A stretch of DNA of 44,564 nt. Origin: Coriobacteriales bacterium (GTDB lineage: Bacteria > Actinomycetota > Coriobacteriia > Coriobacteriales > JAEZZM01). The notes under the pieces are model-generated. The model did no database searches. It had not been told where the DNA came from and saw only the letters and a program-made list of their open reading frames with translations. Location of the stretch: positions 1-44,564 of the forward strand of contig JASBYZ010000002.1 of assembly GCA_029983705.1 (NCBI GenBank), given 5' to 3'. The position numbers and the translations under genes are program-made. Shown here piece after piece: positions 8,189-17,001 of this stretch; positions within the stretch are counted from its first letter, which is position 1; each line of letters opens with the position of its first letter.

Positions 8189-9265
8189 ATGAAAACTAAT
8201 ACCTCACTTAGTCGTCGTAATTTTATACTTAGTGCAGGTGCTTTTGCAGCTCTTGCAGGTTTAAGCGCATGTTCAACTTCTGGCGACAAAGGCGGAGCAG
8301 CCGTACAAGCTGGCGGAAACGTTGATCCTTCAGCTATCAAAGAACCAGACGAGATTACCATGGTTTGGTATCCAAACGAGTCAGCAACTGAGTTTGATGC
8401 AGGTCGTGCAGAGTTTGGTAAAGTGCTTGAAAAAGGCGTTGGCAAGCCAGTTAAACTTATGACAACCACTGACTACAACGTTGCAATTGAGGCAATTTCA
8501 TCAGGCAAAGCACAAATTGCATACATGGGTGCTGAGGGTTTTGTGCAAGCAGAGCAAAAAAATCCTGCAGTTATTCCTCTCGTTACTACCTCTGATGCTA
8601 ACGGTAAATTAGACGAGGCAATTTATTACTCACGCCTTGCTGTTCAGCCAGAAAATGGCGATGAGTACAAGACTGCAGATGGCTACAGCATTGACCCAAT
8701 TAAGGGCAAGCGTATGTCTTTTGTTTCTCCATCATCAACCTCAGGATTTAAAGTTCCATCAGCTGCAATTGTTAAGCACTTTGGTCTTGAGTCATCAGAT
8801 GAACTTACTAAACCAGGATTTTTCTCAGAAGTTCTCTTTGGTAACACCCACCAAGGCTCTTGCGTAAACCTCCTACTTGGGGATGCAGACGTTGCTGCCG
8901 TTGATGATGTCGACCTCGTTGAATATCTTGAGAATGACACTGTAGAAGGCGAGCCAAACCAACCAGGCGCAATCTATAAGGTAAAAGAGGGTGCAGCTGC
9001 TCCTTTTGACCGCGTAATTGGTAAAGAGTTCCTTATCATCCAATCAACTCCTGTTCTCAACGCACCTCTTGTTGTTAACTCAAATGAGCTTAAGCCAGAG
9101 ACCATTGAAAACCTCACTGCTGCTCTTACTGATCCTGCAAACAAAGATAACCCACTCTTATTTGCTCCTAAAGATCAAAGCACCGGTGCGCTTTGGAAGC
9201 AAAAGGGTGAGAACAACTTCATCAAAGTTGAATCATCTTGGTACGACCCAATTAGAGCTCTTTAA
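8189..9265 (+). CDS. phnD: Phosphonate ABC importer binding lipoprotein PhnD
   Basis: A 358-residue binding protein and the first gene of the C-P lyase operon. The N-terminus has a twin-arginine-like motif SRRNF (residues 9-13) before a hydrophobic stretch ending in the lipobox LSAC, so it may be exported folded and then lipidated. The core shows features of the PhnD/phosphonate family: WYPNES near the start of the mature domain, AYMGAEGF, and SPSSTSGFKVP, the Ser/Thr-rich turn that holds the phosphonate group. ATG follows AAAAGGAGAG at ideal spacing. A 7-bp hairpin (9256-9262/9277-9283) straddles the stop codon. It hands phosphonates to the two PhnE permeases. Confidence 0.93.
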   Translation: MKTNTSLSRRNFILSAGAFAALAGLSACSTSGDKGGAAVQAGGNVDPSAIKEPDEITMVWYPNESATEFDAGRAEFGKVLEKGVGKPVKLMTTTDYNVAIEAISSGKAQIAYMGAEGFVQAEQKNPAVIPLVTTSDANGKLDEAIYYSRLAVQPENGDEYKTADGYSIDPIKGKRMSFVSPSSTSGFKVPSAAIVKHFGLESSDELTKPGFFSEVLFGNTHQGSCVNLLLGDADVAAVDDVDLVEYLENDTVEGEPNQPGAIYKVKEGAAAPFDRVIGKEFLIIQSTPVLNAPLVVNSNELKPETIENLTAALTDPANKDNPLLFAPKDQSTGALWKQKGENNFIKVESSWYDPIRAL

Positions 9266-9283
9266 TTTATTTAACTAAGAGCT
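9256..9283 (+). promoter_or_regulatory. Small hairpin at the end of phnD
   Basis: AGCTCTT (9256-9262) and AAGAGCT (9277-9283) form a 7-bp stem spanning the phnD stop codon, with a 14-base loop and no T-run. It occupies the same place after a binding-protein gene as the stronger hairpin at 6190. It may slow mRNA decay of phnD relative to phnC. Confidence 0.4.
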
Positions 9284-9304
9284 ATTTGTAAGGGGAGATT
9301 AATA

Positions 9305-10132
9305 TTGAACAAGGAACTATTATTTGAGGTTAAGGACCTGTCTAAGTCTTATACCGCAGATAAAAAGGCGCTTGATTCAGTGAGCTTTACCGCAAATACC
9401 GGAGAACTTATAACCATTATAGGTTCTTCGGGTGCTGGTAAATCTACACTCTTGCGCTGTATTAATAGACTTATTGAGCCAAGTAGTGGAAGCATTAAGT
9501 TTAAAGGTAAGGAAGTTACCTCACTTAATAGATCTGAGCTTAAAGACTACCGCACAAATGTAGGTATGATATTTCAGGGCTATAACCTGATCTACCGCTT
9601 AAGTGCAATTGAAAACGTGCTGCACGGTCGCCTTGGCTATAAAAATGTTATCGCCGGTGCTTTAGGATTGTATTCAGAAGAAGAAAAGCAGCGCGCTTTT
9701 GAGCTCTTAGACGAGGTGGGACTCTCAGAGTTTGCCTACAGAAGAGCCGATAGACTTTCTGGTGGACAAAAGCAGCGCGTGGGTATTGCACGTGCACTCA
9801 ACCAAGACCCAGCTATGATGCTTTGCGATGAGCCAATTGCATCACTTGACCCTAAATCATCTGAAGCTGTTATGAAGCAGCTCAGAGAAATTGTTGATAC
9901 TAAGGGCATTACCTGCATAGTCAACTTACACCAGGTTAAAACGGCAATTGATTTTTCCGATAAAATCATTGGTCTAAGACACGGTAAAAAGGTCTTTGAA
10001 GGTCTTCCATCAGAGCTTACGCTTGACACTATTAAGTTTATTTACGAGGGAACTAAAGACGAGGCGACAGAAGTTTCTGCAATGGAGCAGATTGGAGATA
10101 GTCACCTCAAGGCTGGTGCTTCAAATGACTAG
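9305..10132 (+). CDS. phnC: Phosphonate ABC importer ATPase PhnC
   Basis: A 275-residue ATP-binding subunit. Walker A is GSSGAGKST (40-48), a PhnC-like insert (YKNVIAGALGLYSEEEK) lies in the helical domain, the signature is LSGGQ and Walker B is MLCDEP. The TTG start at 9305 is supported by AGGGGAG seven bases upstream. The 3' end overlaps the start of the first PhnE gene by 8 bases, implying translational coupling. It drives phosphonate uptake with PhnD and the two PhnE subunits. It is distinct from PhnK and PhnL later in the operon, which serve C-P cleavage, not import. Confidence 0.93.
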   Translation: MNKELLFEVKDLSKSYTADKKALDSVSFTANTGELITIIGSSGAGKSTLLRCINRLIEPSSGSIKFKGKEVTSLNRSELKDYRTNVGMIFQGYNLIYRLSAIENVLHGRLGYKNVIAGALGLYSEEEKQRAFELLDEVGLSEFAYRRADRLSGGQKQRVGIARALNQDPAMMLCDEPIASLDPKSSEAVMKQLREIVDTKGITCIVNLHQVKTAIDFSDKIIGLRHGKKVFEGLPSELTLDTIKFIYEGTKDEATEVSAMEQIGDSHLKAGASND

Positions 10133-10946
10133 CGCCGCTCAAAGCGTACAGCCAAAGTATGACAACAGCTATCTTCGTAAGAAAAATCTTACGATTATTG
10201 CTGCTATTGCCATTATCGTTTTAATGGGATGGTTTGCATCTAACTATTCAGACTATGATTCAATATATGCAATTTCATCCATTCCTTTTGCGCTTTCCTG
10301 GCTGTTTACCAATTTTATGCCTACAGCTGATTCCTTACAGGAGCTGCCTGAAATTTTATATCAAACCTACTCAACTATTTTAGCTGCAGTAGCGTCCACT
10401 ACCTTAGCAAGTGTACTTGCCATTGTAGTAGGAGTGCTTGGCTCAAATGTTGTGGGTGTATCTTCTGTAGTAGTTCGCATGGCGCTTAGAGTTATTGCAT
10501 CTGTGTTCAGAAATATCCCTATTGTAGCCTGGGCTTTAATCTTGCTCTTATCGTTTAAACAAGGAGAGTTCACCGGGTTTCTCGCCCTCTTTTTATCAAC
10601 CTTTGGACAGCTTGCCCGTCTCTTTTTAGATACCTTTGACGAGATTTCAGTGGGCCCTGTTGAAGCGCTTAAAACTACAGGCGCAAGCTACTGGCACATT
10701 GTGTTTCAAGCGGCTATTCCTCTTGCAATTACCCAGCTTATGTCATGGATTTTGTATATGGTAGAGACCAATATTAGATCTGCAACCCTTGTTGGTATGC
10801 TTACCGGCTCAGGTATCGGATTTATATTTGACCTCTATTACAAAAACTTTAGATATGACACGGCGGGACTTGTTGTACTTGTCACCATTATTGCCGTAAT
10901 AGTTATCGAACTCGTTTCTAACAAAGTAAGGAGGTCGATGCTGTAA
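10125..10946 (+). CDS. phnE: Phosphonate ABC importer permease PhnE, first copy
   Basis: A 273-residue inner-membrane permease starting MTSAAQSV. The frame is open further upstream to 9996, but that part lies inside phnC. ATG at 10125 gives an 8-base overlap with the phnC stop, like other junctions in this operon. Several hydrophobic helices are visible, and the EAA-type loop that docks the ATPase reads VEALKTTGASYWHIVFQAAIP. It forms the channel together with the second PhnE encoded immediately after. AAGGAGG near its 3' end serves as ribosome site for that gene. Confidence 0.9.
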   Translation: MTSAAQSVQPKYDNSYLRKKNLTIIAAIAIIVLMGWFASNYSDYDSIYAISSIPFALSWLFTNFMPTADSLQELPEILYQTYSTILAAVASTTLASVLAIVVGVLGSNVVGVSSVVVRMALRVIASVFRNIPIVAWALILLLSFKQGEFTGFLALFLSTFGQLARLFLDTFDEISVGPVEALKTTGASYWHIVFQAAIPLAITQLMSWILYMVETNIRSATLVGMLTGSGIGFIFDLYYKNFRYDTAGLVVLVTIIAVIVIELVSNKVRRSML

Positions 10947-11791
10947 TGGAAAAAGAAATTAAGGGTATGGAGCGCACTTCTAGTGGAAAGATTGCGCTTA
11001 AGACTAAAGAGAACAGCAACAACGCTATTAAATACACCTTAATAGCGCTTGTGGTACTCACGGTGTGGACCTTTATCCAAATGGATTACGGAAACATCGA
11101 TCTTGGAAATGCGCTGTATTACTCACTTAAAGATTTTGGCGCCATGATGTTTCAGCCAAATTTGGATGCAGGACACTTTACCTGGAAAACAGTTTTGTCT
11201 GAGACCTTCGTAACCATCTGTGTGGCACTGCTTTGTACCATTGGCTCAGCAATCATCTCATTTTTCTTGGGACTATTAGCGGCCGAGAACTTCTCGACCC
11301 CTGCGGTATCAAACGTGGTAAAGGCACTTATGTCTTTAATTCGTGCGATACCTACCATTTTATGGGTGTTAATTTTTACGGTAGCAATTGGGCTTGGAAC
11401 TGAGGCTGCGGTTGTTGGTATCTCCTTTCACGCGATAGCCTACCTTACCAAAGCATTCTCAGAATCCTTTGAAGAGATTAACCCAGGTACCATTGAAGCG
11501 CTTAAGGCAGCAGGTGCGAGCTACTGGCCAATTGTTTTTCAGTGTGTGATTCCTGAGACCATATCAAAACTTTTATCGTGGACCTTCATTAGATTTGAAA
11601 TTAACTTCTCTAATGCTGTTGCAGTTGGAGCGGTTGCAGGAGCTGGAGGTATTGGTTACCAGCTCTTTCAAGCAGGATCGTTTTACTACAACGTTCATGA
11701 GGTTGGTGTAATCGTCTATACCTGCTTAATTGTGGCCCTTATTTTAGAGATTATTTCAATCCAATTAAGAAACCGTTTCATTATCAACTAA
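10946..11791 (+). CDS. phnE: Phosphonate ABC importer permease PhnE, second copy
   Basis: A 281-residue permease homologous to the preceding one. Its EAA loop IEALKAAGASYWPIVFQCVIP is nearly the same as that of the first copy, and VGAGGIGYQLFQ near the end is typical of PhnE. The ATG overlaps the upstream stop by one base (TAATG) with AAGGAGG eleven bases before it. Having two PhnE genes suggests a heterodimeric channel, as found in many Gram-positive phosphonate importers. A 27-base gap separates it from phnG, so import and lyase genes are on one transcript. Confidence 0.9.
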   Translation: MEKEIKGMERTSSGKIALKTKENSNNAIKYTLIALVVLTVWTFIQMDYGNIDLGNALYYSLKDFGAMMFQPNLDAGHFTWKTVLSETFVTICVALLCTIGSAIISFFLGLLAAENFSTPAVSNVVKALMSLIRAIPTILWVLIFTVAIGLGTEAAVVGISFHAIAYLTKAFSESFEEINPGTIEALKAAGASYWPIVFQCVIPETISKLLSWTFIRFEINFSNAVAVGAVAGAGGIGYQLFQAGSFYYNVHEVGVIVYTCLIVALILEIISIQLRNRFIIN

Positions 11792-11818
11792 AACTATGTA
11801 TTAAAAGGATGCACTACC

Positions 11819-12256
11819 TTGTTTACAAGACGACAAAGAACAGAAATTCTTATTGAGTCTGCACCTAAGCTAGCAAAAGAGCTTGCAGACTCAATTCAAA
11901 AAGATTACTCCGTGCGAATCCTCAAAGAGCCAAGCCAAGTCCTTGTGATGAATAAGGTAAGAGAGAGTGCCAAAAACACCCTCTTTTACCTTGGCGAAGC
12001 TGTAGCTACTGAGGCTGTTGTAGAGCTCGAGGGTGTTCGCGGCCTTGGCATTGTGCTTGGCACAAAAGATGAGTTAGCACTTAATCTGGCCATCATTGAT
12101 GCAGCGTATACCCATCCAGAAATTCAGAAGACGCTTGAGAGTTTTGAAGCAAAGCTTGAACATGCCCAACAAGAGCTTTTAGCTCAAAAAGCTGATCGCC
12201 AAAAGCTTTATCAGGCAAGTCAGGTTCAGTTTGAAACTATGGAGGAGGAGCTGTAA
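11819..12256 (+). CDS. phnG: C-P lyase core subunit PhnG
   Basis: A 145-residue small cytoplasmic protein with the PhnG pattern: an N-terminal RRQRTEIL, then VRESAKNTLFYLGEAVATEAVVEL and ELALNLAIIDAAY. PhnG joins PhnH, PhnI and PhnJ in the C-P lyase core complex; with PhnI and PhnL it attaches the alkylphosphonate to the ribose of ATP, displacing adenine. The TTG start is backed by AAAAGGA nine bases upstream. Its stop codon directly abuts the phnH ATG. The C-terminal 35 residues are a charged helix rich in Glu, Gln and Lys. Confidence 0.92.
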   Translation: MFTRRQRTEILIESAPKLAKELADSIQKDYSVRILKEPSQVLVMNKVRESAKNTLFYLGEAVATEAVVELEGVRGLGIVLGTKDELALNLAIIDAAYTHPEIQKTLESFEAKLEHAQQELLAQKADRQKLYQASQVQFETMEEEL

Positions 12257-12883
12257 ATGGAGCAACATCAAGAAGTATTTGCGAGTCAAAGCCTCTATAG
12301 AAAGGTGCTTTGCGCACTTTCAAGACCAGGTGAGCTTCAAGAGATTGATGAAAAGATTATTGAGGGCTTAGATCTAGACAAAGAAGAGAGCCCCTATGGC
12401 TCTGTGTATCTAGACGCTCTTGCCCTTATGGTGCTTGATCAGCAGATAAGTTTTTGTGTTTTAGGCAAGAGCGCCAGTCAAGCTTCTGAGTATTTTCATG
12501 CAGAGCGACAGGCTCAAGTGAGTGATGCTAGCACGGCTGATTTTTTGTTTGTGCCTCAGTGTGATGAGGAAGCTTATCAAGCAATACTAGATGCCAAGCC
12601 AGGCACACTTATAGACCCCCACACCTCATGTACTGCCTTTGTTTTGCTTGATGAAATTTCTTTAGCACCTGAGGGTGCAGCCCAGAAAAGGATAAGCCTC
12701 AAAGGTCCTGGCATCAAAGAAACAAACGAAGTGTATCTAAGTGATGAGCGTGCTCTTAAGGCCAGAGTGGCTCGCGCAGATGAATACCCTTGCGGCATTG
12801 ACATGCTTTTTGTAGATAAAAACGGTAAGCTCTTTGGGCTTCCTCGCAGCAGTGAGCTAGAGATTTTTGGAGGGGAGGCCTAA
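12257..12883 (+). CDS. phnH: C-P lyase core subunit PhnH
   Basis: A 208-residue protein recognised by its opening FASQSLYRKVLCALSRPGEL and by its place between phnG and phnI. It is structural in the PhnGHIJ core and related in fold to PLP-dependent transferases but without cofactor. The middle part contains FLFVPQCDEEAY, and the segment SLKGPGIKETNEV matches the conserved GPGI turn of the family. GGAGGAG inside the end of phnG provides the ribosome site, and the start follows the upstream stop with no gap. Confidence 0.92.
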   Translation: MEQHQEVFASQSLYRKVLCALSRPGELQEIDEKIIEGLDLDKEESPYGSVYLDALALMVLDQQISFCVLGKSASQASEYFHAERQAQVSDASTADFLFVPQCDEEAYQAILDAKPGTLIDPHTSCTAFVLLDEISLAPEGAAQKRISLKGPGIKETNEVYLSDERALKARVARADEYPCGIDMLFVDKNGKLFGLPRSSELEIFGGEA

Positions 12884-14011
12884 ATGGGATACGTTGCAGT
12901 TAAGGGCGGAAAGCAAGCAATTGAGGCATCCCTTGATTTAATTGAGCTTAAACGTGCGCGCGCAGCTCAATCAATTGATGTAACAAGCATATTAGAAAAC
13001 ATGTCTGAACTTGTAAACCAGGTTATGTCTGAGGGTTCACTGTGGGATCCAGAACTTGCAGCTCTTGCACTTAAACAGGCTCAAGGCTCAGTAGAAGAGG
13101 CAGTCTTTTTAGTGCGTGCGTATCGCTCAACTCTAGAGCGCAAGTATACGAGCCGCATTATCTCTACTAGAGATATGGAAATCACCAGGCGCATATCTGC
13201 TGCCTTTAAAGATATTCCGGGCGGACAAATGCTTGGCGCTTCAAGAGATTATTCACATCGCTTAATTGACTTTGATTTGGCAGGTGAGAGCCTCCAAAAA
13301 GATTATGAGGAGCTTCTTCAAGCTTACAAAGAAAAGTACCTCAACAATCTTGATGAGAGTGATCAGGCTAAGACGGGAAAGCTTCCAAAAGTATCTGACT
13401 ACTTACGAGAAGAGGGTATTTTACCTCGCTATGAGATGGATGACAGTGAGCCTGAAGATGTAACCCAAAAGCTTATAACTTTCCCGGCTTCTCGTTCAAT
13501 TTGCTTGCAGGTATTAACCCGCGGACTTACCCAGGCAGTTATAGCCTTTGGTTATGCAATTATTAGAGGCTTTGGTATGGCTCACCCTACAGTTGGCGAG
13601 CTCAGACGCGGAAGCGTTGCCATCTTCGTTGACGGTCTTGAAACATCTCAAAGTGAAGATGAGAGCTACTACCTAGGATCTATAGAAATCACTGAGGTAG
13701 AAAGCTTAATTGAAGAAAATAGACAGATAGGTGCCAAGCAGATTCACGCACTTGAGCTTGGTTACGGTCTTGTATACGGGGCTGATGAGTCAAAGGCAAT
13801 CTCTATGAGCGTACTTGATTACTCGCTCTCACAAAATGATGTGCGCTTTCCTACCCAAGACCAGGAGTTTGTCTTGTACCACATCGACTCTGTTGAGGCT
13901 ACCGGCTTTATTTCACACCTCAAGCTACCTCACTACGTGACCTTCTCGTCAAAACTTGACTCTTCAAGACAATCAATTAAAAACGCAAGGGGTGATGAAC
14001 AAGATGCATAA
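12884..14011 (+). CDS. phnI: C-P lyase subunit PhnI (nucleosidase component)
   Basis: A 375-residue protein that begins MGYVAVKGGKQAIEAS, the standard PhnI opening. Typical later motifs include DIPGGQMLGASRDYSHRL and GYGLVYGADESKAISMSVLD. PhnI cleaves the purine from nucleotides and, with PhnG, PhnH and PhnL, forms ribose 1-methylphosphonate 5-triphosphate from methylphosphonate and ATP. GGAGGGGAGG precedes the ATG, which directly abuts phnH. The end overlaps phnJ by 8 bases if phnJ starts at 14004. Confidence 0.94.
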   Translation: MGYVAVKGGKQAIEASLDLIELKRARAAQSIDVTSILENMSELVNQVMSEGSLWDPELAALALKQAQGSVEEAVFLVRAYRSTLERKYTSRIISTRDMEITRRISAAFKDIPGGQMLGASRDYSHRLIDFDLAGESLQKDYEELLQAYKEKYLNNLDESDQAKTGKLPKVSDYLREEGILPRYEMDDSEPEDVTQKLITFPASRSICLQVLTRGLTQAVIAFGYAIIRGFGMAHPTVGELRRGSVAIFVDGLETSQSEDESYYLGSIEITEVESLIEENRQIGAKQIHALELGYGLVYGADESKAISMSVLDYSLSQNDVRFPTQDQEFVLYHIDSVEATGFISHLKLPHYVTFSSKLDSSRQSIKNARGDEQDA

Positions 14012-14867
14012 ACGCTATAACTTTGCCTTTTTAGATGAGGGCTCCAAGCGAGAAATTAGACGCGCAAGCTTAAAGGCTGTGTGCATCCCAGGCTACCAAG
14101 TTCCTTTTGCTTCTCGTGAGATGCCTATTGGTAGAGGCTGGGGTACGGGCGGCTTGCAGCTCACCCTCTCTTTAATAGGTCCAAACGACGTGCTTAAGGT
14201 AATTGACCAGGGATCTGATGCTTCAGTTAATGCGCTTAATATAAAGAAGCTTATTGCACTTACCACCAATGTGGAAACGGTAGAAGATACTCACCAGGCC
14301 ACACTTATTCAGTCTCGCCACAGGATTCCAGAAGTGCCGCTAACTAAAGATCAAATCTTGGTCTTGCAAGTTCCTACTCCAGAACCGCTTCGTGCCTTTG
14401 AGCCTCGTGAGGCTATAACTAAGAAGCTTCATGCACACAAAGACTATACCGGCGCATGGCTTATGATTTTTGAGCAAATTGTCAAATACAATACGGCAAC
14501 CACTGGTGCGGATCACCCTGTTTTGGTGCACGACCGATACGTCATGGCACCGTCTCCAATCCCACGTTTTGATAATCCAAAGATGGACCATAACGAGGCA
14601 CTTATTTTACTTGGTGCGGGTCGTGAGAAAAAGATCTATGCGCTTCCTCCATACACAAAGGTAAAGTCAATTGACTTTGAAGACTATCCATTTGCAATAG
14701 AGGATCTATCCAACAAGAGCTGCAGGCTTTGCGGGGCAAGTGGTGTGTATTTGGATGAAATTATTGACGAGAACACCGGCGAGAGAAGCTATCAGTGTAA
14801 CGACACCAGTTACTGCGAGGCTCGCCGCGGGGTGGCTCAGGTAGTGGAAGGGGGTCAAGATGCCTAA
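14004..14867 (+). CDS. phnJ: C-P lyase PhnJ, radical SAM enzyme
   Basis: The catalytic subunit that breaks the carbon-phosphorus bond of ribose 1-alkylphosphonate 5-phosphate, releasing the alkane and a 1,2-cyclic phosphate. With the ATG at 14004 it has 287 residues. The four C-terminal cysteines stand at 240, 243, 265 and 271, the same spacing as Cys241, 244, 266 and 272 of the E. coli enzyme, so the iron-sulfur cluster and thiyl radical site are intact. The radical-bearing glycine motif IPGYQVPF is present (Gly30). The frame is open upstream, and ATG at 13995 is another option. The chosen start has AAGGGGTG nine bases before it and overlaps phnI by 8 bases. Confidence 0.95.
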   Translation: MHKRYNFAFLDEGSKREIRRASLKAVCIPGYQVPFASREMPIGRGWGTGGLQLTLSLIGPNDVLKVIDQGSDASVNALNIKKLIALTTNVETVEDTHQATLIQSRHRIPEVPLTKDQILVLQVPTPEPLRAFEPREAITKKLHAHKDYTGAWLMIFEQIVKYNTATTGADHPVLVHDRYVMAPSPIPRFDNPKMDHNEALILLGAGREKKIYALPPYTKVKSIDFEDYPFAIEDLSNKSCRLCGASGVYLDEIIDENTGERSYQCNDTSYCEARRGVAQVVEGGQDA

Positions 14868-15723
14868 GACTCTAGAGCATAACTTTGTTGAACAGGCTCC
14901 AATTTTAAGACTTGAAGACTTAAATAAAAGCTATGGGGATGGCTGTGAGTACTGCAGTAAAGAAGATGCGGTACTTGAGAAAAATATCTGTCCAAAGTGC
15001 CATACGGTGCATGCGCTCAGGGGAGTAAACCTTGAGGTGTATCCCGGTGAAATTGTAGGTGTGGTAGGAGAGTCAGGTTCTGGTAAGTCCACACTTATGC
15101 AGTGCATTTACTTTGACAAAAACCCAAGCTCAGGTGCTTGCTACCTCACCCCTTATAAAGAGGGTACAGAAAATATCTTTGAGGTTTCAGAGCAAGAAAA
15201 ACTCAAGATTAAAAACCTCATACTTGGCATGGTCTATCAAAACCCTTACCTGGGACTTCGTATGGATTTCTCGTCCTTATCAAACATTGCAGAGCGCCAA
15301 ATTGCAGCGGGCTCAAGAAATGTGCACGAGATGATGGATAGATCTGATGAGCTTTTAAGTGAAGTAAACATCTCAAAGTGGCGGGCAAAAGAGGCCCCTA
15401 AAAACTTTTCTGGCGGTATGCAGCAGCGCGTACAAATTGCCAAGGCCCTCTCGTCAAACCCTCCAATCTTGCTGCTTGATGAGGTAACCACCGGTCTTGA
15501 CTTAAGTGTTCAGGCGCGTGTGCTTGACCTTATCAAAGACATCATGCACGAATTTAATATTTCGATGCTGGTTGTCAGCCATGACCTGGGCGTTATTAGG
15601 ATGCTCGCTGAGAGAACCTACGTGATGCTTGACGGCAAAGTTGTAGAAAGTGGCCTTACAGATCAAATCTTAGAGGACCCTCAGCACCCCTACACCCAGC
15701 AACTTGTTTATTCACTGCTCTAG
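14860..15723 (+). CDS. phnK: C-P lyase complex ATPase PhnK with zinc-ribbon insert
   Basis: A 287-residue ABC-type ATPase that binds the C-P lyase core and is needed for turnover, not for import. Walker A is GESGSGKS, the signature reads FSGGMQQR and Walker B is LLLDEV. Compared with the roughly 250-residue E. coli protein, it has an extra segment near the N-terminus holding CEYC (29-32) and CPKC (44-47), a Cys4 zinc-ribbon-like pair with 11 residues between. Walker B ends in Glu-Val in place of the usual Glu-Pro. The gene overlaps phnJ by 8 bases and is followed by phnM after 12 bases. Confidence 0.92.
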   Translation: MPKTLEHNFVEQAPILRLEDLNKSYGDGCEYCSKEDAVLEKNICPKCHTVHALRGVNLEVYPGEIVGVVGESGSGKSTLMQCIYFDKNPSSGACYLTPYKEGTENIFEVSEQEKLKIKNLILGMVYQNPYLGLRMDFSSLSNIAERQIAAGSRNVHEMMDRSDELLSEVNISKWRAKEAPKNFSGGMQQRVQIAKALSSNPPILLLDEVTTGLDLSVQARVLDLIKDIMHEFNISMLVVSHDLGVIRMLAERTYVMLDGKVVESGLTDQILEDPQHPYTQQLVYSLL

Positions 15724-15735
15724 GAGGACAGTTTC

Positions 15736-17001
15736 ATGTACTTAATTACTAACGGAATTATTATTCAACCTGAAGGCCTTTTAGAGGGTCATGAGGTTTT
15801 AATTTGTGACGATAAGATCTCTGAGATTGTGCCTGAAGGTACGACTCAAAAAAGTGCAGACCTGGGCGTGATTGATGCGCACGGCGGCTACATTATGCCA
15901 GGTTTAATTGATATCCACTCAGACTACCTTGAAAATGTAGCCTCACCTCGTCCAACCGTGGTGATGGATCTTCCTACCTCAATTTTTGAGACTGAGCGCG
16001 AGCTTCTAACCCACGGTGTAACCACAATCTTTCATTCGCTTTCGGTATACAAAGAGAACTTAATGGACGTTAAGGCTATTAGAAAGTTTGAAAACGTTCA
16101 GAAACTTATTGACCTTATTGACTTAATCAAAAGAACTGAGGGCAAAAACGCTCACCTAATAAGACACCGTCTGCATGCACGTCTAGAAATTGATAACGTT
16201 CACCTTGTGGATCAAATCTCACAGCTCATTACTCATGGTAAGGTAGACCTTCTCTCATTTATGGACCACACCCCAGGTCAGGGCCAGTATAGAGACTTAG
16301 AAGTTTATGCTAAAACCATGAGAAGTTATGATAGTAAGCTAAGCGATAAGGACATTGAGCGCCTGGCAAAAAAGCAACAGGATGCAGCCAAGCTTTCAAT
16401 TGATGACTTAAGACACATTGCAGACCTTGCAAAAGAGCGCGGTATTGCTATTGCCTCTCACGACGATGACTCAACTGCCAAGCTTGACCTTATGCAGGAG
16501 TTAGGCGCTACAATTTCAGAGTTTCCAATTGATCTTGAGGTAGCACAGTCTGCAGTTGATAGGGGCATGTATACCGTTATGGGTGCTCCAAATATTTTGC
16601 TTGGTAAGTCTCACTCAGGAAACCTTTCTGCACGCGAGGCGGTGGATGCAGGGGTTGCTCGAGTACTTTGTTCTGACTACTATCCAACAGCACTACTGCA
16701 CTCAATGTTTGCACTACATCGTGAGCATAATTTGAGCTTAGCTGAGGCTTGCAAACTTATGACCATTAACCCTGCTCGTGCAGCTCGTGTAGATGATGAG
16801 CTTGGTTCAATTGAGTGCGGCAAAAAAGCAGATATCTTAATTGTGAGAGAAGTAGAAGAGCAGGATAGACGTTTTCCTGTTATAACTGCTGCTATGGTTG
16901 ACGGAAGAGTGGTAAGCAGATCTTGGTATCCATCGCTTCCTTCACGCTCTGCTCGTTTTGCCTACGATGCTCAGGCTATGACTGAGGAGCTGGTTGATTA
17001 A
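15736..17001 (+). CDS. phnM: Ribose 1-methylphosphonate 5-triphosphate diphosphatase PhnM
   Basis: A 421-residue amidohydrolase-superfamily enzyme that removes pyrophosphate from the 5-triphosphate intermediate to give the 5-phosphate used by PhnJ. The first metal motif of the PhnM type, DIHSDYLE, is at 59-66 (His61, Asp63). Further signs are the PhnM segment HGVTTIFHSL, then MDHTPGQGQ, ASHDDDS and VLCSDYYP, the last two supplying metal or catalytic residues. TAGGAGGA precedes the ATG. The 3' end overlaps the phnL ATG by one base. The order phnK-phnM-phnL differs from the E. coli order K-L-M. Confidence 0.93.
   Translation: MYLITNGIIIQPEGLLEGHEVLICDDKISEIVPEGTTQKSADLGVIDAHGGYIMPGLIDIHSDYLENVASPRPTVVMDLPTSIFETERELLTHGVTTIFHSLSVYKENLMDVKAIRKFENVQKLIDLIDLIKRTEGKNAHLIRHRLHARLEIDNVHLVDQISQLITHGKVDLLSFMDHTPGQGQYRDLEVYAKTMRSYDSKLSDKDIERLAKKQQDAAKLSIDDLRHIADLAKERGIAIASHDDDSTAKLDLMQELGATISEFPIDLEVAQSAVDRGMYTVMGAPNILLGKSHSGNLSAREAVDAGVARVLCSDYYPTALLHSMFALHREHNLSLAEACKLMTINPARAARVDDELGSIECGKKADILIVREVEEQDRRFPVITAAMVDGRVVSRSWYPSLPSRSARFAYDAQAMTEELVD

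Noticed and set aside
9996..10124. Upstream extension of the first phnE frame
   Set aside because: It lies inside phnC in another frame; the ATG at 10125 gives the normal PhnE start and an overlap like its neighbours.
13956..14003. Upstream extension of phnJ
   Set aside because: It lies within phnI and lacks similarity to the PhnJ start; 14004 (or 13995) has the ribosome site.
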